Origin: Anthopleura xanthogrammica
Taxonomy: Eukaryota; Cnidaria; Anthozoa; Actiniaria; Actiniidae
Assembly: GCA_964019055.1 (NCBI GenBank)
Contig: OZ025216.1
Location: 5,633,840-5,697,839 of the forward strand
Length of the DNA stretch: 64,000 bases
Direction of reading: 5' to 3'
Positions 53,171-63,714 of this stretch are shown one piece after another; the stretch's first letter is position 1, and each line of letters opens with the position of its first letter. A program made the translations under genes and the position numbers. A model generated the notes under the pieces. The model did not search any database. It was not told the origin of the DNA and worked only from the letters and a program-made list of their open reading frames with translations.

Positions 53171-54005
53171 GTGGATTGGAAGTATTGTTTTAATCTCCTT
53201 GTGTTTACATCATCTTGCAATACATAGAGGATATTACATGGTCGCGCAGAGATACGAATTTTATCTTCGAGTGTTGATCTTGTAAAAGATTACGTTTCTG
53301 ATGTGTAGTAATAAGAAGAGACTTGGTTTTAGTAGTATTTAGAGTCATGTTGTTAATATTAGCTCATGCAGACACGTCGGAAGCAGTACGGCTAAGGCGA
53401 GTATTTAAGTCACAGATAGAAGAACTAGACTGCAAGACTGAAGTGTCATCGGCAAAATTGTTTAATTATAGAAAGAAATGTGAACATGGCACTCAAGAAC
53501 ACTTTAGAGAGAATGGCGAGAACAGAAATAGGTCAATAATTGGAGCGGTCAAAAAGAGAGCCGTCTTAAAAGAGGAGAGAAACTTTAGTGATTTTCCAGA
53601 GGTCAGGGAAGGAATTTGAAGTAAGGCTAAGGTTGAAAACTTCTGTAAGCGGAGAAGTGATAGATAGAGCCGACATTTTTAAGAAATATCCTCTAAGCCC
53701 ATCTAGACCTACAGCTTTGCCAGTAGGCAGATGTTGTAGACAATCCAGAACGAAGTCCTTAGTAATTGGTGGTATACTAAAAGTAACTTCTGGTGGAAGC
53801 TTGGACTTAACAAAGTCCTTCAAGTAATCCCAGTTCGGAGGCGTACAAGCGGAGTTAACCTGGACTGAGGAAGTAATGTTAGCAAAGTGGAAATTAAATA
53901 AGTTAGCAATATCATTAGGGCTATCATAATTGATAGGAGTCAGACATAGCACGTCAATGGTAAAGGGACTTTGACTTCTGAGCAGATTCTTTACGTTGTG
54001 CTTTG
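53171..54005 (-). pseudogene. CR1/Jockey-type LINE RT fragment with internal deletion
   Basis: Minus strand: [70 protein letters not shown], then with stops and frame changes SLFDRSNY and PISVLAILSKV, then abruptly NFADDTSVLQSSSSICDLNT (RT active site FADD, near 53455-53441) and LNTTKTKSLLITT. The RT fingers are joined almost directly to the palm active site, so roughly the middle of the RT is deleted. It is fused upstream to a gag-like ORF at about 53995. Confidence 0.75.
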
Positions 54006-54467
54006 GCTCTTCCGATCTGAAAATCCTTTTCTCATCATCAGAATCCTCAGCCAATTCGTGTTTCTTATACTCGTTAACCGCAGCCCATCCATACTCAGAT
54101 TTATGTGATAAAAGGATCTGTTTTGGCATTCATTGAGTAAGTCCTCACCTTTTTTGATCTCTTCCAAGACCTTTGTGGTGGAATTATTCGTGACATATGC
54201 TCCTTGGCTTCTGTAAGAGAATCTATTACTTTGGAGTTAAATCGGTACTGATCTTCGTTTGCCTTCTTTTTGAATTTTTTTGGTTCGTCGTACTTCAATT
54301 TCTTGATCTCTCTTATCTGCAAGTCTGTAGCCTCAGAAGAAGCTCTCTTGATTTGCTGGATGGAATTTTGCATCATATAGCCTGCATAGAAGCTAGCAGA
54401 ATTTCGTTGTTCCTACTTATTTGATCTTGGATAAACATAGGAATATCCATGGATTCCGTCATTGTCG
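53990..54467 (-). pseudogene. Gag-like protein ([24 protein letters not shown] family), frameshifted
   Basis: From ATG 54467: MTESMDIPMFIQDQISRNNE, then with frame changes [75 protein letters not shown] and [15 protein letters not shown]. The wording is familiar from cnidarian retroelement- or Crypton-linked proteins with an N-terminal helix, a basic block and an acidic SDDEKR end. I cannot name the family. Three frame changes plus the LINE fusion make it dead. Confidence 0.45.
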
Positions 54468-55379
54468 ATTTAAAATTAAACAGGTAGCGCGCTCTAAAGG
54501 GAGCTGGCTAGAGTGGTGAACTCATGCTATGTCCCACTATATATACCCATACCCCTAATGCACCACATCATACTCATCACTTGCTATTCACATGCCATCA
54601 ATGAGAAAGAGAGAAATGAGAATGAGAAATGTTGATTCAACCTGGTTTGTTGATCAGAAAAAACAAAGCCCGTAATGCTCACGTGCCATAATCCTTCCCC
54701 TTCATGTGCTTGGCTGGAAGGTTCGTGCATTTCTCCGGCAATCTTTAAAGTAACATCACTGAAGGGTTGTCCCTTGTGGTATGTGAACCCTTCTTTAGTA
54801 TAGGAGGTATCGACGCGTTCTTCATCCTATAAAGATGGGCATGAGATTACTCAAGGACTTGGCTGAAAAACCATGCTTACCATTCGATCTTCGTAGCCGA
54901 TCATTTAAACTTGCTAATAGGAAATTTTGAAAAGTTTGAATTTTCGGTTATGATTGCAAAATAGATAATATATATATCTTTCAAATGAAAAAAAAAACAT
55001 TTCAAAAATCTGAGACACCGTTTTTTAGTTTCAGTTCAATCCGATGTTATCCGAAAGAGCTACAATGTTTTTAAAACTATATATTGGTCACTCAAAATCT
55101 GTGGAGACTTTTTTTGTATTGCAAAGCAGAAAATTCGGAATTGATTTTTAAAAACGATGTTTATTTAGCTTTCAGAAAATGTATACTTTTATGTGATAAT
55201 ATTGAAAAGGCAGCTCGAAATTTTGGTTGTGCTAAAGAAATCTCGCCTCAAACGTATTCAGATACCTTAATATTCACGCCATCTATACTTCATATAAATC
55301 ACTGTTTTAGAAAGCTTCTTATAATCTTATGCTAGCGAATGATCGAAAGCTCATGTTTGACCTGCGCAAAACTGTTTGA
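54468..55379. other. Non-coding, nothing recognised
   Basis: An 83-codon frame at 55084-55335 has no motif or splice context and is not called. The rest is AT-rich. Confidence 0.4.
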
Positions 55380-55706
55380 TCACAATCGGTGCCGTAAAAA
55401 TGATTCAACATATAGGTGATTGGTTCCATTTCTTGATAATACTTCATCTCAACTATGTCATTGACCAAGGTTGCCAATTCCTCTGATGCTTCAATTATCG
55501 CGAATATATTTTCTTTGGATTCCCCCTCCAGTGATTCCAATATGGCCCTACCAGCTTTCCCTCCCTGTCCTATTCTTATTGGGAGCCGTTTACATTCGTC
55601 TTTAGCTTAGGCTACGATGTTTCCTATTTCCCCCTCTCTTTCCATTGTGTTGATGAAGGCCAATAGTCTATCTTGTAGTAGTACGCTCTCCCCTCTTCTA
55701 GATCTT
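55380..55706 (-). CDS. Hypothetical exon, unrecognised
   Basis: After a TTCGTAG acceptor the frame reads RGESVLLQDRLLAFINTMER, EGEIGNIVA, TAA, AKDECKRLPIRIGQGGKAGR, AILESLEGESKENIFAIIEA and SEELATLVNDIVEMKYYQEM. The long amphipathic helices and regular composition suggest real coding sequence with one stop. No domain recognised; a downstream donor is unclear. Confidence 0.35.
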
Positions 55707-56592
55707 CTACGAAAAGAAAATTATGTTAAATAATATCAAAAACAATGTTTCTCGTTCAATACGTTCAACCGAAGGTCCTTAGTCCCATGGCCACCCTTTA
55801 CTAATATGTATAAGAATAAGACATGTATAGATAAAACGAAACTGTTGAACTATTCATCTAATAGTAGGGATCCATACTTCTGGTGTAACAGTCCATTTGA
55901 ATTGCTGCTCAGGTCAGGTCACGCACAATTAACGGTTTCACTTAGGTGGGGGACGAGGGAGGGGGAGCAAGGGGGTTACTGCCCCCCCCCCCTACACACA
56001 CACTTTCTTACACAAATTTCTATTCCCCCAATTGCTTCGGCATCTTTCTTTTTCTTTTCCTTAGAGATTTTGGTATTTCTTTCTTTGTGCGTGTGCGACA
56101 ATTTTGGCGATTTTTTATTTATTTATTTTTTTGTTGCTTCTGCGATATTTTGGCGATAATAATCCCACCACTTTTCAGTTCCTTCAGCCGCCCCTGTTTC
56201 AGTACGGGGGCTACGTAGTAAATTTAATTTATTCTTATCTGGTGTCATGAAACACTGTGCATTTATGCAACAAACTTTCCGCAATGGAATACTAACTTTT
56301 CTATTTCTATTTCCTTGTTTTTTTCTTCGTTTTCTTGGACTTGTTTGTCAGTTGCTTTCTGCTTTGGACAAAAGCTTGTTTGGTATAAAGTCCTTCCTCT
56401 TTAACTTAACATTATTCATTTAAATTTAATCTGTAAGATAATTTAAGGACGTTCGTGGGCAAAACGTTTCCTATGTTTTTTTCTTCAAACTTCGCATGGT
56501 GAAATAAGATCATCATAGAAGTTTTTTAAGCAAATAAAAAATCGGGTCACCGTTCTCGTTTAGAAGTGAGATGGTATCAAAGGGCATAAAGA
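55707..56592. other. Non-coding with poly-C and GGGGGA stret­ches
   Basis: Contains a C-rich run at 55980-55995 and an AC repeat, then AT-rich sequence. No gene supported. Confidence 0.4.
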
Positions 56593-56664
56593 CAACCGCC
56601 GCCCGGTTGGCTCAGATGGTTGAGCACCGGACTTTTGTGCGGGAGGTCATGGTTCAAGTCCCAG

Positions 56665-56726
<62 letters not shown>

Positions 56727-56975
56727 TGGTTAGACTTTCAAGTGGCTCGGATGACCACTTTAAATAGCGGTCCCGTCTCTCCACGTTTCATCACTAACCA
56801 ATATCGGAGGGACGTAAAAGAACCACTGAGGACGTAAAGAAACCCTGGCAGTGACCACCCTCAGTGTCTACACTTTATACTAACCACCTCTCATGATTGT
56901 AAAGCGCCTTTGATTATATATACATAGAAAGGGCGCTATATAAATAATAAATCATTATTATTATTATTATTATTA
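56593..56975 (+). repeat. tRNA-headed SINE, copy 2, with (ATT)n tail
   Basis: Head GCCCGGTTGGCTCAGATGGT...GGTTCAAGTCCCAGCCGGAC with A and B boxes. The body is shared with 41424-41858 (CACTCAGGGTCTTAAAATAA, GGACGTAAAGAAACCCTGGC). The tail GTAAAGCGCCTTTGATTATA...GCGCTATATAAATAATAAAT plus (ATT)n resembles the end of the LINE at 23175, which suggests that an L2/CR1-type LINE supplies its retroposition machinery. Confidence 0.85.
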
Positions 56976-57016
56976 ATGCCTTCAACTCCAATTTGCCTCT
57001 CATCGTAAACTACATC

Positions 57017-57212
57017 TTCAGTCTCCTCACTCTTGTTTGGATAATCCTCACCTCAGCAGCTTGTCGTCATCGTCAGATACTGCATGATGCTCCTCCCTCT
57101 TGTTTGGATAATCCTCACTCAGCAGCTCATCGTCAACGGCAGATACTGCATGACACTCCTCCCTCTTGATTAGATATTCCTCACTCAGCAGCTTGTCATC
57201 GTCATGCATCCT
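57017..57212. repeat. Minisatellite, about 3 units of 66-68 bp, possibly coding
   Basis: Units of the form CTCCTCCCTCTTGTTTGGAT...CAGCAGCTTGTCGTCATCGT. On the minus strand they read DDDKLLSEEYLIKREECHAV and DDELLSEDYPNKREEHHAVS, an acidic repeat frame. Upstream context for a gene is not clear. Confidence 0.7.
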
Positions 57213-57361
57213 TAAAGGACGGTCATCATCTTTGTGATCATGTTCTTTCCTCTCATTCCTCCAAATGAAGTAATACATGCGCAATTTGGTTTGGTTTAAT
57301 TTTGTCACTTTTAAAAAAAGAATTTTAAATTGTATCTTATTCTTACTCAAATGTTGTACTT

Positions 57362-57542
57362 CAGGGGCGGATCCAGAATTTTCTTAAGGGAGGGGTGCTA
57401 CATACAATTTCAAACCAGGGAGGGGTGCACCCCTTAAACTCAAGAGGAAAAAAGCATTTTCTATTGTTCATCTTCGAACTAGGGGCAAAAAGTCGACCCA
57501 GGGAGGGGTGCGCACCTCCCCCCCCCCCTGGATCCGCCCCTG
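57362..57542. repeat. hAT-type MITE (181 bp)
   Basis: Perfect 15-bp terminal inverted repeats CAGGGGCGGATCCAG / CTGGATCCGCCCCTG. This TIR is typical of a widespread hAT MITE type. The flanking 8-mers TTGTACTT and TAGTTCTA are only partly alike (5 of 8), as expected of an old insertion. Confidence 0.75.
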
Positions 57543-58142
57543 TAGTTCTACTTTCACAACCACACAAATCCTCTTCATTTTTCGTATATATCAATACGTT
57601 GAAAAACATACAAAATCCAAGCTCAAGTTTTGCTAAAAGAAGAAACTGAAATGATTGTATTAAACATATGTTGAGATGTGAAAAATCATTGCAGGGGCCT
57701 CAGGTTTACTGTAGAAAAAAAAAACACTAAACTAAAGAACAGAAATATATATCGTATCTAACTATTGCTTTTGAGTGACTAGTCTCTCATGCATGTGGAA
57801 AAACCTTGTGTTGCCAGTATGAACACATGGCTAGTCAGTCAAGGGCAATAGCTGCTGCAATAGGTAGCCATATTTTGACTCGGTGTATGTTGGCAAACAT
57901 AAAGAAAAGATATGAAACATGAACAAATTTAATACAAAAACATATATTACAGTAATTACAGCTTAAAAATGAAGATAGTTATTTTATTTAAGTGCCAATG
58001 ACATAGTGTTTCAAACTTCACACTCGTAAGCACAAAATCTCTGTATTTCATCCATATTTCATAAAATAAAATTGAGTTACCTCAATGGACTTCTATACTG
58101 TATTCAATTGTGCAACTCAATAACTATAACATTAGGTTTCAC
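57543..58142. other. Spacer ending in the L1 target copy
   Basis: Nothing recognised except the 14-bp target duplication ACATTAGGTTTCAC at 58129-58142. Confidence 0.5.
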
Positions 58143-58242
58143 GTTTTGGGAGCACTGAGCCATGGCGAGCGGACGTCTTCTCTAAAGCTCCGCCAAATCC
58201 GTTTAAATTCCCCGCTATGTTGCAATCCCACTCCAGCCAAAA

Positions 58243-59106
58243 ATGAGTAATATGGAAAACAATTCAAAGAACTCTTCAGGAACTATAAGAACTAGAGAGG
58301 ACCTGTCGTCAACATCATCATATGGAAGCCCTCAGCAACCAACACCTAAAGCATTAAAAATGGCCGACTCGGAAGTGACAAATGAAACTTTACTTGAAAT
58401 TCTAACTGAGGTGAGGATAAATACATCATCCTTATTAGAAGCCAATGCCCAGTTAAGACAAGATTTAGATGAGGTGAAAGCCGGCCTATCAATGCAGAAC
58501 ACTCTGATAGAAGAGCTCAAAAAAGACAAATCCGTACTTCAAACTAAAGTTAAGAGTTTAGAATCTTCCTGTGCAACTAACAATATACGACTTAGAACCT
58601 TGGAAAACAGAGTTCAAGAAGCCGAAGATAAAACCGAAGCGTTGGAAATGTACACCAGGAAAAACAGTCTTGAAATTCATGGTGTACCAGAGAGCAAAGG
58701 GGAAGACCTCGACGAAATTGTAATTAAGGTAGCAGATCGTGTGGGAGTTGAAGTTGAAGAAGACGAAATCGAAATTGTCCATCGTCTACCAGTCAAGTTA
58801 AAAGGGGTTCGACCGATTATTGCAAAATTCAAGAGTCACAAGATTAAGTCACAAATCTATTTTTCACGTCGAAAACTGCGCGGCACCGAGGACGAAGACG
58901 AGTTGAATGGAGCCAAAGAGATATACATCAACGAAAACCTGACAGCTTATAGAAGGAAATTATTTGCTGAAGCTAGGAAAAGAACAAAGATAAACAAATG
59001 GTACAAGACCTGGACCACAGACGGTAAAATCTTTATTACTAAAGAAAAGGGTGATCGTGCTGTTAAGGTTAATAACTATAGTGAGTTAGAAAGCATGTAC
59101 ATTTAA
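58243..59106 (+). CDS. L1-type ORF1 protein (287 aa)
   Basis: RNA-binding chaperone that coats L1 RNA. MSNMENNSKNSSGTIRTRED starts a Ser/Asn-rich head. A coiled coil spans about residues 50-135 (LEILTEVRINTSSLLEANAQ, LIEELKKDKSVLQTKVKSLE, LENRVQEAEDKTEALEMYTR). The RRM-like domain follows (KNSLEIHGVPESKGEDLDEI, IVHRLPVKLKGVRPIIAKFK) and a basic C-terminal domain (YRRKLFAEARKRTKINKWYK). The length is normal for Tx1/L1 ORF1. The ATG is 100 bp from the element's 5' end with no upstream in-frame start. No lesion. Confidence 0.9.
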   Translation: MSNMENNSKNSSGTIRTREDLSSTSSYGSPQQPTPKALKMADSEVTNETLLEILTEVRINTSSLLEANAQLRQDLDEVKAGLSMQNTLIEELKKDKSVLQTKVKSLESSCATNNIRLRTLENRVQEAEDKTEALEMYTRKNSLEIHGVPESKGEDLDEIVIKVADRVGVEVEEDEIEIVHRLPVKLKGVRPIIAKFKSHKIKSQIYFSRRKLRGTEDEDELNGAKEIYINENLTAYRRKLFAEARKRTKINKWYKTWTTDGKIFITKEKGDRAVKVNNYSELESMYI

Positions 59107-59520
59107 ATTGACAATAACTATATACACATTCATATATTTTCATATATTTATTCTGAGTATTTCTTTATACAACGTCCTACTCGCAAATTAGCATATTTTA
59201 TTATTCTAAACTAAATTGAATTAGTTCCTAATACATAGTTTATTGCGCCTGTGCTGGTACGGCTTTGTCGTTAAATTTATGTTCTATTGACTCTGGGGAA
59301 TACGGATTTGCTCTTCTAACAATTGTTGTTAGTAAACGATGTATTTGGGTTTATACGGCGTTACTATTAATGTTCTAACTTATGTTCGTTCTATTGTTGT
59401 TACGGTTTTATGTTTCACTGTTAAATGTTTTTTTTTTTGTAAGGCATTTTACTACTACTTATGTGTGGAGCAGACGAGTATGGTTTTTTCCCCCGGTTTA
59501 TTTATTTTTAAATCTTCTTA

Positions 59521-62500
59521 ATGCAAGAATTGGATTTCGGTCTTTTGTCTCTTAATGTAAGAGGCCTTAGGGATTACAAAAAATGTCGTAAAATGCTAAG
59601 TTGGATTGCCCGACATGGTGGCCACAAAGGAATTACATTCCTACAGGAAACACATTCAACTGAAAGCAACGAATTTCAATGGACTCAACGATTTAGAGGC
59701 AAAGTATTGTTTTCCCATGGTTCATCAAATAGTAGGGGTGTAGGAATTTTGTTTGGCAAAAACCTAGAGCATAAAATAATATCGGTAGAAACAGACACTC
59801 AGGGTAGATGCATAATTGCTTTGTGCGAGCTCCAAGGAAGTCCTTTTTTGCTAATTAACATTTACGCACCTAATGATGAAAGTAGTCAAGTTGATCTCCT
59901 AATGCTGATCTATCAAAAAATTACAAACTTAGATCTACCTGAAGATACACGAATTATATGGGGCTTTTAATTTCATCTTTGACCTTGACTTGGAAGCTAG
60001 TGGTGGTAATCCGGTGCTAAAAATTAGAACAATTGAAACAATACGAGAAATAATGTTAGAGCTAGATTTGTGTGATATTTGGCGTATTCGAAACAGTTCA
60101 CTAAAGCGTTATACCTGGTCAGGAAAAGGACAAGGGAAGCAATCCAAGTCTAATACGGTATTGTATCGTAGATTAGATTATTTTTTTGTGTCAAATGACT
60201 TACAACCCTTTATTGAAATGACGGATATTCTACCATCTCCTTCAACGGATCACTCTGCTGTAACGTTAAAAATTAAGTCGTTTTGTGAAGACAGTCCAAG
60301 GGGTTCTTCGTTTTGGAAATTTAATAATTCACTTTTAGAAGACTCAATTTATATAGAGCAAATGAAAATCAAAATTCAGGAAGTTAAAAATGAATTGTCA
60401 AATATGAATATATTGTGCCCACGGAGCCGTTGGGAGTTGATTAAATATGAGGTACGGAAATTTACGATGAAGTATGCAAAAGCTAGAGCTAAGAAACTCC
60501 GAAAAAAGTATCAAGATCTCGAAACAAAAATTAAGGACATCGAAAAAGTACCCGATTGGGAAAAGATGCCGAGTTATGTTGCAGAACATGACAGTTTGAA
60601 AAAAGATCTTGAAGTAATGAATGATTATATTACAGATGGATTGATTCTTAGATCTAAAATTAAGTGGGCAGAGCTAGGAGAAAAAAGTAATAAATATTTC
60701 TTGTCTTTGGAAAGAAGAAACAAAAATAAAACCCACGTTAGGAAACTTCTTATTGATGAAGGAATTGAAATAACAGCAAGTAGAGAAATCTTAAAGGTTA
60801 TTGAAAGTTTTTATAAAGATTTGTACGATGTTAAAGGCACGGGGACTGAGGCTGATTGTTGCGATTTTCTAAAGCATATTGATAATCCGGCATTGTCACA
60901 AGATGAAATGCTATTGTGTGAAGGGTATTTGACAATAGCAGAATGCTTTACTAGTTTGAAACAATTGGGAACTTCTAAAACTCCGGGAAATGATGGTCTT
61001 ACTAAAGAGTTTTATATAGCCTTCTGGGATTGTATAAGCAAAGACCTAGTTAGCTGTTTAAACAATAGTTTTGACGAAGGAGAGTTAACAACTTCACAAA
61101 AACAAGCAGTAATAACCCTAATAGAAAAGCCAAATAAGGATAATAGGTCATTAGACTCGTGGCGACCTATTAGCTTGATTAATGTTGATTCCAAAATATG
61201 CAGTAAAGCCTTAAGTAATAGAATGTCTAAATACATGGATAAATTAACTCACCCCGACCAGGCAGCCTTTGTAAAAGATAGGAATATTGAAGAACCAATC
61301 CGTCTAATAGAAGATATTATGGATTACTTAGTTCAAGTGAACCAATCGTTGATTTTATTAGCAGTAGATTTCCAGAAGGCCTTTGACAGTATAGAAAGAA
61401 ATTATATTTTTGCTACTTTAAAACATTTTGGATTTGGTCCACAATTTATAAAATGGATTAGAGTGCTTCTGAAGGAGAATATGGCTTGTGTTTTAAATAA
61501 CGGAACTGCTACAAATTTCTTTGAGATCAAGAGGGGCACCAGACAGGGAGACCCTATTTCCCCGTACATCTTTATCCTTGTAATTGAAACGCTTGCCACT
61601 CTCATTAGGAAAAACGAAGAGATTCACGGGTTTAGAGCTGATGGTAATCATAAAAAGATAACACTCTTTGCTGATGACACCACTCTTTTTCTTAAAGATT
61701 TAAATTCCTTGGATATGGCTCTCGGGGCATTAAACACCTTTTACCAGCACTCATCACTTAAAGTGAATAATTCGAAATCAGAAGCCGCATGGCTAGGCAA
61801 AGATAATCCAGAGAACCCGAGGACTGATTCGATTAAATGGGTTGACCTTTATCAGCAGAGTGTTAAAATTTTAGGGATTCACTTTTCTTATAATAGAAAT
61901 ATTAGGGATGCAAATAACTTTGATAAGGTTTTTGAAAATTTTAAAACAGTGTTATCTATATGGAGAATGCGTAGTTTAACACTTTATGGCAGAATATTGG
62001 TGGTAAAGTCTTTGGCACTATCAAAACTCTATTATATATGCTCAAAAATTGATGTCTCTGATAAATTTATAGCAAGGGTAAAAAAAGAAATAAGTGATTT
62101 TATTTGGCATGGTAGGAAACCAAAAATCAAATACAATACTTTGATTGGTGACTACAAAGAAGGAGGACTAAGACTACCTGATTTCGAGTCTTACATTAAA
62201 ACAAATCGCTTAAAGTGGGCTTTTAAACTGTTTAATGGTGAGGAAAGACCCTGGAAAATAATACCTTCTTTATGGTTAAATAGAATAGGTGGAGTTAAAT
62301 CAATTGGGTATAACTTCGATCCAAAAAAAATCCCTACAATAGCTACGATGTTTTATAAAAACTTGCTAACAAACTGGGCAAAAGTTTTTGATACTAGAGG
62401 ACGTGTTGATAATTATAAGGATATCTTAGAGCAACCACTATGGAATAATAGGTGTATTACTATTGGAGGAACATCGTGTTATTACCATCAACTAGCTTCT

Positions 62501-63328
62501 AAGGGAATATGGCACTTGAGTGACCTGTGTGACGATTCTCTCCTTTTTCATTGGCAGACTATGGAGACCAAGGGTGTAGAAGCTGACTATTATTTTTATT
62601 GGGTGTGTTTAGTTTCGGCAATTCCTCCTCAGTGGAAGGTGATGTTAAAAGATCGCACAGAAAACGGTCAAAAAAGGTCACTAATGGAAATACTTGCATC
62701 GGCAGCAAAGAAAAAGCAAAATAACCTTATATACAGGGAAATGATTGGGAAAAAATTCCAAAAGCCCACCGCACAAAGCAATATAGAAAAAAGAATTGGG
62801 AATGTTATTACAAACTGGGAAAACATATACTTGCGCATATATAGTTCAGTAATAGACACATACACAAGATGCTTTCAGTTCAAAATATTAAATAATTGTT
62901 TGTATCTAAACAAAGATTTATTTCGTTTTAAATTAATACCACTGCCAAATTGCTCGTTCTGCTCCACTCATACCGAATCGGTTGATCATCTTTTCATAGA
63001 GTGCATGGAATCCAAAAATTTTTATTTCCAAATTAAAACTTGGCTTTATCAATTTGATATAATCTTGCCAGAACTAAATATTTCTAACATTATATTGGGC
63101 GTAGAGTCGAAAAAGTGTGAAGCTTTGATCAATCAGATACTTATTATATACAAACTACTATTATATAAATATAGATCACAAGGGAAAATACCAACACTAC
63201 ATCTGTTTCTTAACCACCTAAGGCTGACACAAACAATAGAATATAAAATTGCTTTGAAGAGGGGAAAACTTGTAAATCACTTAAGTAAATGGGAAAAACT
63301 AATATGCTCTGACACCTGTAAAAACTAG
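59521..63328 (+). pseudogene. L1-type ORF2 (endonuclease-reverse transcriptase), one lesion
   Basis: Nicks target DNA and reverse-transcribes element RNA. The APE endonuclease starts at 59521 (LDFGLLSLNVRGL, FLQETHSTES, LINIYAPND) and breaks at 59966-59970, where the conserved GGDFN motif reads WGF-stop. The frame resumes as FIFDLDLEASGGNPV, with RRLDYFFVSNDL and PSTDHSAVTL. RT: SWRPISLINVDSKICSKALS, LLAVDFQKAFDSIERNYIFA, GTRQGDPISPYIFILVIETL, and active site TLFADDTTLFLKDL. The C-terminus has a zinc-type motif CSFCSTHTESVDHLFIEC. The second part is open for 1,112 codons. Only one lesion, a small deletion in the GGDFN block, is visible. Confidence 0.9.
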
Positions 63329-63450
63329 TAATCTGTTATTAGCCTTGTTAATATTACTTTTTTCTTTTTTGTTATTGAATATTAATTGTTGTAAATTTGT
63401 ATAGTGATTAATTTATTAAAGATTATAAAAAAAAAAAATAAAAAAAAAAA

Positions 63451-63714
63451 ACATTAGGTTTCACTACGGTTTCAAACCATACAATAATACCTAGAATGTT
63501 CAAAATTTTAAAACTATTGATTTGAAACTATTGATTTAAAACTATTGAATTGAATGTTTACTTTACAAACAAGTGCATACCTTTCAATAAATCAGGACTA
63601 GCGTTCAATAATGCAAAACAAAAACAATGTTTGACATAGCTTATACTGAAGCAGGATGAAATGTGTTCTGGATAGTGCTATGGTACTAATGTCCATGTAA
63701 AGAGAGATGATTTT
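63451..63714. other. L1 3' target copy and short spacer
   Basis: 63451-63464 is the second ACATTAGGTTTCAC. The remainder is AT-rich with ACTATTGATTTGAAACTATTG repeats near 63510-63555. It is probably 3' UTR or flank of the HECT-like gene. Confidence 0.5.

Larger units (their letters stand above)
58143..63450 (+). mobile_element. Full-length L1/Tx1-type non-LTR retrotransposon (5,308 bp)
   Basis: Flanked by perfect 14-bp target duplications ACATTAGGTTTCAC (58129-58142 and 63451-63464). It has a 100-bp 5' UTR starting GTTTTGGGAG, ORF1, a 414-bp spacer, ORF2, a short 3' UTR and an A-rich tail (63428-63450, interrupted by one T). Full length with intact target copies and an open ORF1 means a young insertion. 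The ORF layout (coiled-coil/RRM ORF1, APE-RT ORF2) is that of the L1/Tx1 group. Confidence 0.95.

Noticed and set aside
55946..56218. Plus-strand ORFs rich in Pro and Phe
   Set aside because: They follow poly-C and poly-T runs, with no motif or splice context.
56600..56672. tRNA gene on the plus strand
   Set aside because: Same reason: SINE body and (ATT)n tail follow directly.
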